Positions 42,425 through 52,700 of a stretch of 64,000 bases of DNA are shown in pieces; the stretch's first letter is position 1; every line of letters begins with the position of its first letter. The notes below the pieces were generated by a model. That model was not told the DNA's origin and made no database searches. It saw only the letters and a program-made list of their open reading frames with translations. The DNA lies in NCBI GenBank assembly GCA_037974335.1, contig CM075761.1:11647790-11711789 (forward strand), given 5' to 3'. This DNA is from Prionace glauca. Taxonomy: Eukaryota; Chordata; Chondrichthyes; Carcharhiniformes; Carcharhinidae. A program made the position numbers and the translations under genes.

Positions 42425-43600
42425 TCACACAATGCAATATGATTCAATATATCAGTCTAAGCCAACACAGTGCAATTCCACTTCTTAATATAATGCAACA
42501 TAGTACAATTCCTCACCTCAATGTAATAAAACTCAGCATGAATTCTCATCTCAATTTAATACAACACAATATGTTTCCAAATCTCAATCTAATACAACAT
42601 CTCACTCTTAAACGACACAATATGATTCCACATTTCAATCTAATATAACTCAGCATGATTCCACGTCTCAACCTAATACAGCATAACACTTAATGTGTTG
42701 TACAATAACACACAATTGCAAATCTCAATCTAATGCAACACAATATGATTCGTCAACTCAGCTGAACAAAACGCAATCTGATTTCACATCACAATCTAAT
42801 ATAACACAAAACAATTCCACATCTCACTCCAATATGACACAAAATGATTACACATTTCAATCTAACACTATACAATATAATTCCACATCTCAATTTAATG
42901 CAACTCAATATTATTCCACGTCTCATTCTCATACAACACAATATGATTCCATGCCTCATTCTAATACAAGTCAATATGATTACACACCTCATTCTAACAC
43001 AATACGATTCTACAACTCAAGCTAATGCAACTCACTGTGATTCTGCATCTCAATCTAACATATTATGATTCCACAACTCAATCTAATACAACATTACATG
43101 ATTCTACATCTCATTCTAACACAACACAATGCAATTCCAGATCTGAATCCAATGCAACTCAATATGTTTCCACATCTCAATCTACTATAACACATTATGA
43201 TTCCACACCTCAATGTAGAACAACACAATCTAATTCCACATCTTAATCTAACACACCACAATAGGATCCCACGTCTCATTCTAATGCATCTCAATATGAT
43301 TCAACAGTTCAATTAACACAACACATTAGAACATAGAACATAGAACATTACAGCGCAGAACAGGCCCTTCGGCCCACGATGTTGCGCCGACCAGTTACAA
43401 AACAATGACCCACTAGCCTAAACGAATCCCTTTTCGTCCATTACGATTCCTCATCTCAGTCTAATGCAACTCAACATGATTCAACACCTTAAACTAATAT
43501 AAGTCAACATGATTCCGCATTTCAGTCTAATAAAACACAGCATGATTCCACATCTCAATATAATTCAACACAAAACGGTTCAAAATCTCACTCTTACTAA
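42425..43600. repeat. 33-bp minisatellite between the divergent GPCR genes
   Basis: Unit close to CAACACAATATGATTCCACA + TCTCAATCTAATA, about 30 diverged copies. Since 33 is divisible by three, several frames stay open and show an 11-residue period (QYDSTSHSNTT-like). A CR1-A tail interrupts it at 43327-43441. Confidence 0.92.
43327..43441 (-). mobile_element. CR1-A tail nested in the minisatellite
   Basis: GAACATAGAACATAGAACATTACAGC to CTAAACGAATCCCTTTTCGT. Confidence 0.9.
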
Positions 43601-43784
43601 ATTGAGATATGCAAGCATATGGCGTCATATAAGAGGGTTTTAGAATGAAATGATTATTTAAATAATGTAGTAATGACATTTCCTAACTGAGTGGCTGGTA
43701 ACAATGCTGGTATTAAATTTCATAACTGAAGGACTGATTGTGTCATTGAGCTAGGTAAAACATAAAACTCTGCTTCAAACATAC

Positions 43785-43890
43785 ACAGTGGGATAGCTTG
43801 ATCTTGGGTTTAGACATAGCTCGGCACAACATTGAAGGGCCGAAGGGCCTGTCCTGTGCTGTACTGTTCTATGTTCTATGTTCTACGTAA
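43785..43890 (+). mobile_element. Solo CR1-type 3' tail
   Basis: CATAGCTCGGCACAACATTG, GGGCCGAAGGGCCTGTCCTG and TTCTATGTTCTATGTTCTA. Confidence 0.75.
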
Positions 43891-44477
43891 CTTACATTTT
43901 GGGATGATTATGAAATCGTGCATTGATTAAAGAGACAAATAATGTAATTGTGTGTTGGATACACGGAGTCCAACCTGGGAATTCTGCCAGATGTTCAAGC
44001 CCTCCTCCAGCAGATTAACTCGTTTTGACTGCCTCACAAAAACGCTGAGCGAATTGAAATTATTGTTATGTATTGCTTAGCAACCAGGAAGCCATTTTGT
44101 TTAAGGAGAGGGTTTCCTTTAGTTTAAAGAACAAGTGACAGATCAACATTTTAAGCGTCAAGTTACAATTCGAATTATGGATTTGTCATGAATAGATGGC
44201 GTAGTAAATATTAGATGAGATCATGTTAAGTTAATTGCTGGATAATATCTTAGGTAGCTACATTCTATAATTGCTCAAATTTCTGGCACGCAAGTGGACA
44301 TCAGCGGAGGCAACTCAAGGTGTTGTCGCATCATCGGATTCCCCTTCAGCCGAAGTACCATAGTAGTCTATTTTATGTTTTCAGTTCTTTGAACTTTTTG
44401 TTTATCTATAACAAGACTAGTTTTGAAAATAAATATATCACGCTTTTAATGCTGAATTTCAGATACCTTTGAGAGAT
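43891..44477. other. Unassigned sequence between the GPCR genes
   Basis: No gene or repeat is recognised. Confidence 0.5.
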
Positions 44478-44798
44478 TTATAGAATCGTACGGTGCAGAG
44501 AGAAGTCCTTCGGCCCATCGAGTCTGCACCGAACACAACCCCACCCCCATATATTCTATACGCTAATCCTCTAACCTACACATCCCTGGATGCTAAGGTA
44601 CAATTTCTTAGCATGGCCAATCAATCTAACCCACACATCTTTGGTCAGTGGGATGAAACCGGATTACCCAGAGGAAACTCACACAGACGCGAGGAGAATG
44701 TGAAAACTCCACACAGACAGTGACCCGAGCCGGGAATCGAACACAGGACGTGGAGCTATGAAATAGCAGTGCTAACCAGTGTGCTACCGTGCCACACA
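44478..44798 (-). mobile_element. HE1-type SINE
   Basis: Antisense order: tail (TTTATAGAATCGTACGGTGC), GTCCTTCGGCCCATCGAGTC, central domain (CCACACATCTTTGGTCAGTG) and tRNA-like head (GGGAATCGAACAC, then TGCTAACCAGTGTGCTACCG). Confidence 0.9.
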
Positions 44799-44847
44799 GT
44801 GACTCTGATTTACTAATCAGAGTTACAAAGAACAAATAAAGGTAGAG

Positions 44848-45275
44848 CATAGGAACAAACCTTTCGGCACTCCAGGCTTCCCCCGATTATAGTGCCTGGC
44901 TGGTCAAAAACTGTGTGCACTTTCGGAGTCCATAACCTTCCAAATCGAACCCATTCATGCGTTCTTCTAGTTGTCCCTTAGATGTCGCTATGGTATCTGC
45001 TCCCACCACCTCTCCAGACAGCATGTTACAGATTCATCACCTCTGTGTAAAAAAACTTGTACTGCATATCTCCTCTAATCGTTTCCCCATTCAGCTTAGA
45101 ATTAAAGCCCCCAGTTGTGACTTTTCTACCCGAGGAAAGGACATCTGACTATCCACTCTAACCATGCGACTAATAATCTTGTAAACCTCTACCAGGTCAC
45201 CCTCAACCTCCATCATTCCAGTGAGAACAAACCAAATTTATCCAACCTCTCTTTGCTTTTATAACCTTGAAGATA
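44848..45275 (-). mobile_element. Old CR1 3' fragment
   Basis: The antisense CR1 C-terminal order is kept (CTCCCACCACCTCTCCAGAC, then GTAAACCTCTACCAGGTCAC). The subfamily is older than CR1-A to D. Confidence 0.7.
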
Positions 45276-45339
45276 ATTTGGCCATGAAAATAGAATTCCC
45301 CACTATTGCGTCCATGGAGAAAGTGAGGAGAAAACCTTT

Positions 45340-45660
45340 GCAATGACAGAAGGTTTGGAGGCCTTGTAAGGGAAGAGGGAAACAGATTCAAGATAATTAG
45401 GAAGAAAGGGACGGAACCGTCGAGGTGAAGGGTTTTTTTTAACGACACGATGAATTGTGATTGGAGATGCAGACTAATTTGATGGTTTCACAGGGGGAAT
45501 TAAATAAATACTTGATGGGGAGGCATTGTTGGAATATTGGCAAAAAAGGGAAGAGGGACAAATGCTATATTGAAAGAGACAAGATTGCCAGGAAGGCCGG
45601 AATGGATTCCGTTTGGTTTGTGTCATTCTGTGTTTCAGTTCTGTCATTAACAGTTTGCCT
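45340..45660 (+). mobile_element. Old LINE 3' relic
   Basis: GGGAATTAAATAAATACTTGATGGG resembles a CR1-like C-terminal 'LxKYLDG' block, decayed. Confidence 0.4.
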
Positions 45661-45759
45661 TTATCTCACATTAATATAGTTTCCTTTATTGGTAATTTTA
45701 CGAATACGGAACAAACGGTTGATATTGGTGCCAATTAGTTAATCTCAGACAGCCAGCAT

Positions 45760-45875
45760 TGAACTGATTTGATTTATTATTGCCACATGCATAGGGAAAG
45801 AGTTAAAAGCATTGTCTCTTGTACACTATAAAGACAAAACATTCCGTTTATCGAATGTCTAGATCTTATTTGATT
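45760..45875 (-). mobile_element. L2-clade LINE 3' tail
   Basis: GATTTGATTTATTATTGCCA and GACAAAACATTCCGTTTATCG, matching the antisense L2 tails at 50.5 and 63.4 kb. Confidence 0.65.
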
Positions 45876-45882
45876 TAATACT

Positions 45883-46938
45883 AGAACACGGAACACCACA
45901 GCACAAACAGGCCCTTCGGCCCTCGAGTTGCGCCGATCGCATCAACCCCACCAATCTATAGACCTATCTATAACCCCCAATCCCATTAAACCCCATATAC
46001 TCATCCAGAAGTCTTTTAAAAGACCCAGCGAGTTCGCCTCCACCACCGACGACGGCAGCCGATTCCATTCACTCACCACCCTCTGAGTGAAAAGCTTACC
46101 CCTAACATCACCTCTGTACTTCCCTCCCCGCACCTTAAATCTGTGTCCTCTCGTAGCGACCATTTGAACCCGGGGAAATAGCCTCTGAGAGTCCACCCTA
46201 TCTATTCCTCTCAACATTTTATAAACTTCTATCAGGTCGCCTCTCAACCTTCGCCTCTCCAGGGAAAAGAGTCCCAGCTCCCTCAACCTATCTTCATAAG
46301 GCATGCCTCCCAGTCCAGGCAACATCCTTGTAAATCTCCTCTGCACCCTTTCAATAGCTTCTACGTCTTTCCTATAGTGAGGCGACCAGAACTGCGCACA
46401 GTACTCCAAATGAGGCCTGACGAGGGTCCTGTAAAGTTGCAGCATTACCTCCCGACTCCTAAACTCAATCCCTCGATTAATGAAGGCCAGTACACCATAC
46501 GCGTTCTTGACCACCTCCTCCACCTGCGAGGCCAGATCATTAATAAAAATTACAAACAGCAGTGGCCCCAAAACAGATCCCTGAGGCACACCACTTGTAA
46601 CCGAACTCCATGACGAATATTTCCCATCAACCACCACTCTCTGTCTCCTATCTGCTAGCCAATTCCTGATCCAATTACGTAGATCACCCTCAATCCCATA
46701 CATCTGCATTTTCTGCAGAAGCCTACCATGGTGAACCTTATCAAACGCCTTGCTAAAATCCATATACACCACATCAACTGCCTTACCCCTATCCACCTCT
46801 TTGGTCACTTTCTCAAAGAACTCGATAAGGTTAGTAAGGCACGACCTATCCGCTACAAAACCATGCTGACTGTCTCTAATCAACTCATTACTTTCCAAAT
46901 AACTATAAATCCTAATAATAATCCTTTCCAAAACCGTC
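45883..46938 (-). mobile_element. Chimeric LINE: CR1-A RT fused in frame to CR1-B C-terminus and 3' end
   Basis: A 332-codon - strand frame (46940-45942) begins as CR1-A ([52 protein letters not shown]). After INDL it changes to CR1-B ([20 protein letters not shown] to SVVEANSLG) without losing frame. The junction is near 46532. The 3' tail is CR1-B. The CR1-A FADD region and the CR1-B part before SASQVEE are missing. Confidence 0.88.
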
Positions 46939-47145
46939 ACCGTTAGCCGTCACCATCCGAGGAAAAAGGCTCTCACTGTCCACCCTATCTAACCCTCTGA
47001 TCATCTTGTACGCCTCAATTAGGTCACCTCGTAACCTTCTTCTCTCTAATGAAAATTAGAGAGAAGAAACATTTCTTCATCAGACCTTCCCCCCAATACC
47101 AGGCAACATCCTGGTAAACCTCCTCTGCACCCTTTCCAATTGAAA
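46939..47145 (-). mobile_element. Third CR1 fragment abutting the chimera
   Basis: GTCACCATCCGAGGAAAAAG to CCAGGCAACATCCTGGTAAACC, a CR1 C-terminal segment of another subfamily with a short inverted duplication (TTCTCTCTAATGAAAATTAGAGAGAA). Confidence 0.75.
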
Positions 47146-47499
47146 GACAGTCTGATCCACACAACAATCAGCGTACACAGACGAAAACTGTTTTTGTGTT
47201 GCGAATGATAAAACAAAACTGATCAGAACAATCAAGAAACAGTCAGGAAAAGTGAAATATTTGACTGAAAACTTGCAAAAACAAATGTAGTAATGGCCAT
47301 TCTTGAAAGTCTTGCGGCTCCAAACATGAGAAGTGTTTATGAAACATCGTGGAAAATTCCTTGAACGAGGAAAGGAGGTTCCGGTAAATCAGGATAATTG
47401 GTTGAATGCAGAATATATAAAAACAAAGAATGTTCTGAAAAAAATTGGCATTTATCGCTAGAGAAGAGGAAACATTTGCTCCACATCTGCTTTGTCATT
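47146..47499. other. Unassigned sequence between the GPCR genes
   Basis: AT-rich, nothing recognised. Confidence 0.5.
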
Positions 47500-47890
47500 C
47501 CGCCTTATATTTCACACACCTCAATTAGATCTCCTCTCATTCTTCTAAACAGCAGAGTGGACAGGCTTAAACTGTCCAAAAAAACCTTTTGGTAAGACAG
47601 TCCTCTCACATGTGGAATCAATCTAGTGAACTTCCTCTGAACTGTCTCCAATGCCTTGTTCCTCAAATATGGGGACCAAAACTGCACACAATATTCTAAT
47701 TAACGCTTTGTACATTAGCAGCAACACATCACTTCTTCTTATATTCCATGTTTTTACTAATAAGTGCCAAGATTTCACTTGCCTTTCTTGTCATCTGCCA
47801 TACATGCATACTAGATGTCTCCAATTCCTGCACAAGGACACCCAGATTCCCCTGCACTTAATCATTCCGAAGTTGAGACAATAATTTATC
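47500..47890 (-). mobile_element. Old CR1 relic
   Basis: - strand QFWSPYLRNKALETVQRKFT and RLIPHVRGLSYQKVF are CR1 C-terminal blocks. Confidence 0.72.
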
Positions 47891-47969
47891 TTTGCACTTC
47901 TCCTATCAACATGGATGTCCTTAGAATTGTCCAAGTACAACGTTGCGTGTCAGATTTTGTCCTAATTAG

Positions 47970-48262
47970 TTAACCTTTGTTGGTGGTGCAGTGGATATTG
48001 GTTAGGGCCGCGGCCTCAAAGCGCCACGAACCTGTGTTTAATTCTGGTATCGGGCTGTGTGGGGTTTGCACATTCTCCCCGTTTCCGAATGGGTTTCTTC
48101 TAGGTTCTTCTGTCTCCTCCCACAATCCAAAGTTCTGCTTAAATACTTGGGTTATTACATGAGTAGATGCTTGAGGTTATGGGGATAGGGACTGGTGGGG
48201 ATTATTGCTTGCATGGGATGGATGGACTGAGTGTCCTGCACGTTTCTATTAGTGTACATTAA
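47970..48262 (+). mobile_element. Old V-SINE
   Basis: GGTGGTGCAGTGGATATTGG head, TTTGCACATTCTCCCCGTTT central domain and CCTGCACGTTTCTATTAGTG tail. Confidence 0.7.
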
Positions 48263-48272
48263 TGGATATCTT

Positions 48273-48460
48273 AGACATAGGCATAGAACCCTACAGTGCA
48301 GAAACAGGCCCTTCGGCCCATCGAGTCTGCACCGCACACAATCCCACCCAGACCCTATCCCCATACATTTTACCTGCTAGTCCCTCTAACCTACACATCC
48401 CAGGATACTAAGGGGCAATTTTTAGCATAGCCAATGAACCTAACCCGCACATCTTTGGAC
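48273..48460 (-). mobile_element. HE1 SINE 3' part
   Basis: CATAGAACCCTACAGTGCAG, CTTCGGCCCATCGAGTCTGC and GCACATCTTTGGACTT; the central domain is cut. Confidence 0.85.
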
Positions 48461-48466
48461 TTATTT

Positions 48467-48725
48467 CATCATCCCTCCTATATTAGTATAAGCGGAAAAT
48501 TTGGCGATGGTACCTTGCATTAGAGTGATCCATAACAGTTCTCTCCACTTGTCTGAAATATTTCAGCTCACGCTATATTCAAGTTGTTCGAATTCATTCA
48601 GGACAATCCCCTTTTCTGACACCCTATCCATCACATCCGAAATTAATGGCCCCCCCACCACTGATTCAAAATGTCAGCAATGCGAGGATGAACTTCAGAA
48701 ACTCAGCCAGTTTCTTTCCATCCCT
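48467..48725 (+). repeat. Left arm of inverted repeat flanking GPCR exon 1
   Basis: TAAGCGGAAAATTTGGCGATGG, CTCCACTTGTCTGAAATATTTC and GACACCCTATCCATCACATCC each have a close reverse-complement match between about 50040 and 50310. Identity is imperfect, with small gaps. Confidence 0.75.
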
Positions 48726-48857
48726 GCAGTGTTCACCCTCTGATTTTCTTCGGACAAGCAGCACCCGGGTCACACACTTACTTATTTGGGAATGTTTTGT
48801 CGTTCATTCGCCATCCTTGCGTCAAAATCATTGAAGTCCTTCCATCAGATAGAAATA

Positions 48858-48980
48858 CATGGATACAATGGGAATAGAGGGATATGGTCCCCGGTAGGGT
48901 AGGGGGTTTTAGTTAAGGTGGGAGGCATGGTCAGTGCAGGCTTGGAGGGCCTGTTACTGTGCTGTAATTTTCTTTATTCA
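48858..48980 (+). mobile_element. Solo LINE 3' tail
   Basis: AGGCTTGGAGGGCCTGTTACTG and TGCTGTAATTTTCTTTATTC. Confidence 0.55.
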
Positions 48981-49702
48981 GAGCGTTGACATGGCACTTG
49001 CATCTCCTTGGGCTGAAACAGACCAAGACAGCGGCTGGTTACCACGCAGCTATTGAAATGATTATTTGGATGGGCCTGAATGCTGACCCGTCTAATCTAG
49101 CCTATATCGCATGGATGGATGGGAAAATTTGGTGGTTTAAATCCCTTTAAGACATTGCATTGGAATATTTGTATGACGTGAGGTTGATCTACAGTGGAGT
49201 ATGAATGCTAGTGTTGAGTTGCTCTCCTCGTTGTGCGTGGAATCAGTTTTTAAAGTTGATATTTTCAGATGTGTAACTGCATTTCATGGACACCAAAAAC
49301 GCACTTGAATCACACGAGCTAAAATCCTAAGTTCAAGGCGAGAGCTGGACCACAGGGTGCAATCGAGATGTACTGTGAGAGAGATTCATTGCGACCTCAG
49401 GGACAGAATGCTCACAGCCCATTGGAAAACATCAGTGCAAAGTTGTCCGAACTCGCTTTTAAGTTTGCAAATGCATTGCGCAATCAGAATTGTCCAACTT
49501 TTGCATTCAGCTTCAAGGCTAAATATAATCATTACTTCAGGGATTTAGCTGCCTTTATTCATTAAAAAACAGTGTCACAACTGGAACATCCCTGAGGTGA
49601 TTCCACAGAGTACAAATTGATGGGGCTCGAAATACATCAGCTCAGTTTTCAAGACAGACAGAGTTCCTGAAGTACAATTGGGCAGATTATTTCACATAGA
49701 GC
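48981..49702 (+). promoter_or_regulatory. Upstream region of the + strand GPCR (presumed promoter/5' UTR)
   Basis: This is 0.7 kb of mostly unique sequence directly before exon 1. Short open frames at 49357-49565 have no features. No TATA box could be assigned with confidence. Confidence 0.35.
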
Positions 49703-49769
49703 ATGCTTCTCCCAATTCAAGTGGTTCAGAAAATTTATTACATGATTCTAGCTATTATTGGTGTTCCTG
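49703..49769 (+). CDS. Exon 1 of the + strand GPR139-like GPCR
   Basis: ATG then MLLPIQVVQKIYYMILAIIG VP and a G before GTAAGTGAC. The 67-nt length, phase and K-I-Y-Y-x-I-L-x-I-I-G-V-P pattern mirror the exon at 41696-41630. Joined to 54299 it gives VP-VNLL. Confidence 0.83.
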
Positions 49770-52700
49770 GTAAGTGACTACAATTTCTGGTGTTTTGTAA
49801 ACATGAATGCGTGTACCCTCTGCTTTTATTCTCTGACTGCTGGTGTTAAATTCTAACACGTTATAGAGGCACCCGGTCTGGGAATTTATTCAGTGGAATT
49901 GAGAGGTTGAAAAATTCATGTTGCTGCAAATATATCTGTTCCAGCCAATTAGTCAATATAATTCAACACCACAGAATCTCACCAGTACAGTCAGGGACTG
50001 GATCTGTTTTGGATATGAGAAGGGGACACTGCAGGAATGGAAGGAAACTTGTTAAATTTCTGAGGTTCATCATGCAATCTTTGCATTGCTGACCCTTTGC
50101 ATCAGTGGTGGGGTGTTTAATTTCGGATGTGATGGATAGGGTGTGACAAAAAGGAGGACGTTTTTATTACTGAATGACTTCGAACAGCTTGAATATAGCG
50201 TGAGCTGAAATGTTTCAGACAAGTGGAGAGAACTGTGTTGATCACTCCAGTGCAAGGGTACCATAGCCAAATTTTCCGCTTATACGAATATAGCTGGGAT
50301 AATGAAATAAGACATTCATTATATTATAATACTGTACATCTGTGGATCCCATCTTGACCGTTATGCTCTATCCCAATGACCTTCGGATACTAGGAGCCAG
50401 TCTAGAATTTTGCTATGCGGGGGACATTAGTCAGTCTGGAAATTTGGACCTTAGTGGTGAGGAATTATTAAAAATTTCTGTCAGTGCAGCATTTTACCTC
50501 GCGTTGATCGCTACTTGAATAAAAAACTGTTGACAGCTTTAAATGATATGATTCGATGTATTATTGTCACATTCATTGGTATGCAGTGAAAGGTATTTTC
50601 TTTGCGTTTTGTTCAGTTAATGCATTCCGTTTCCAGAAAGGGAAACGACAGAGTGCAAAATGTACTATTGACGTTATAGCTCGGGGGTAGCTGAAGTGTG
50701 CAGAATTGTAGTGTTACAGTCATAGTTAAGGCAGAGAGAGAGATGGACTGAATGTGAGGTAGGTCCATTCAAAATTCTGATGAGAGCATGGAAGTAACTA
50801 TTCTTGAGTTGGTTGTTGTATGACCTCAGACTTTTTATATATTTTTCCCACTGGGAGCAGGTGGAAAAGAATAATTCCTGCTGCGTGCCGCCCTTAATGC
50901 TGCTTTTCTGAGGCTGTAGGAAGTTTAGACAGAGTAAGTGGATGGGAGGCTGGTTTGCGTGATGGATTGGGATACATTCACCTTTTCTGTAGTTTTTTTT
51001 GCGGTTTGATAAGAACAGGAGCCATATCAGGCTTTGATATAAGCAGAAATAATTCTTTCTCTGGTGCATCTGTGAAAGTTGGTGAGAGTTTTAGCTGACA
51101 TGCCAAATTACCTTTCAGTAAACATAGAAAAACTACAACACAAACAAATTGCGCCGAACATGTCCCTAACTAGTAGGCTTACCTATAACCCGCTATCTTA
51201 CTAAGTTCCATGTACTTATCCAAATGTCTCTTAAAAGACCCTATCGAATCCGCTTCCACCACCACTGCTGGCAGCCAGTTCCACGCACCCACCACCCTCT
51301 GAGTGAAAAAAACTTACCCCCGACAGCTCCTCTGCACCTCATCCCCAGCCCTAGCTAAAGTGGAGCTAAAGGTGGGTTTTCTGACCTATAGTGTCAGCAC
51401 GAGGAAACCAGGACAGGTTACTGGTGATCTGGACACCTATGTTTTGTTTTAAATGATTGATCTCCTGTTTCCTTTGAACTGCATCTTGTTTACAATCAGC
51501 AACAGACGCGAGACACATTGTTCATTTTCCTATTAAACTACACAGACAGACACTGATACTGACTTCTCACAAGCAGAACATCATTTTTACACTAATTCTT
51601 TGTGTAACGGGCGGTTTTACTTCGAGTTTATTTACTCTGGAAACGGAGTTCAGGGGGTTGAACTATGAGGAGAGGCTGAATAAACTAGGCTTGTACTCGT
51701 TAGAGTTTAGAAGAATGAGGGGAGATCTCATTGAGACGTATAAGATGATGAATGGGATGGATAGGATAGAGGTGGAGAGACTCTTCCCGCTCAGAAAGGA
51801 CAGTAGGACTAGGGGGCACAGCCTCAAGATAAAGGGGGGAGGGGCGGTTTAGAACGGAGTTGAGGAGGAACTTCTTCACTCAAAGGGTGGTGAATCTCTG
51901 GAATTCTCTGCCCGTTGAAGTGGTGGAGGCTGCCTCGCTAAATATTTTTAAGACGCGGGTTGATGGGTTTTTGATAAGGGTTATGGGGTTATGGGTTTTT
52001 GATTAAGGGTTATGGGGAGAGGGCGGGAATGTGGAACTGAGCCACGACAGATCAGCCATGATCTTATTGAATGGCGGGGCAGGCTCGAGGGGCTAGATGG
52101 CCTACTCCTGCTCCTATTTCTTATGTTCTTATTTGGTTTAATGTTAATTAATTGCCTTCCCCAACCCAGTTCTGTGTGGGCCATGAGTGTTGAATTTAAT
52201 TATGTCTTTTTTCCTTCTGGATTATTGTTGGACTTACTTCAGTTAGTTAACTGCAGTTACTGATTTGTATTTTAACGGATTAGCTTTGATCTGTGATTCA
52301 CAGTCTATTTAACATGCTCTGTCCCTCGCTCATCGGAGTGTTCCACTTTGTGAAGTTTCACCAATAACTGAGGAACAGAAACATTGAGAGTTCATAATAT
52401 TGAGGTCAGGCTGATAACACAAAATAAATCCATTAATGGTGAAATAATTGGAAACTCACTGTTATTATTTTGGTGACTATAATTCCACCTTCTCCAGTAA
52501 AGGAATTAGTTTGCATGCAATGAGTTATTCGGATCTGGATTGCACTCCCTGGAATTTAGGGAGAGGTCGATTCAATCGACACATTCAAGAGGAGATCACA
52601 TGATTACATAAATAGAAACAAACTGCAAGCGAATGGGACAAATGCCAGGAAATGGGATTAAAACATAATATGAGGTGGTACTGACACCATGGGGCAATTG

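Noticed and set aside
42693-43294. Ser/Thr/Gln/Asn-rich open frames as a repetitive protein gene
   Set aside because: They exist because the 33-bp minisatellite unit is a multiple of three. Frames are open on both strands, with no start context or splice structure.
42425-43600. CRISPR-like array
   Set aside because: The units are contiguous and diverged with no unique spacers, and the genome is eukaryotic.
48501-48743. Similar peptides MAMVPCIRV... and MAMVPLHWS... at 48501 (+) and 50270 (-) as a duplicated gene
   Set aside because: The likeness follows from the inverted DNA repeat. Matches extend through stops and non-coding parts equally.
49357-49565. Short open frames just upstream of GPCR exon 1
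   Set aside because: Two frames overlap with no domain, repeat or splice support. More likely 5' UTR or promoter DNA.
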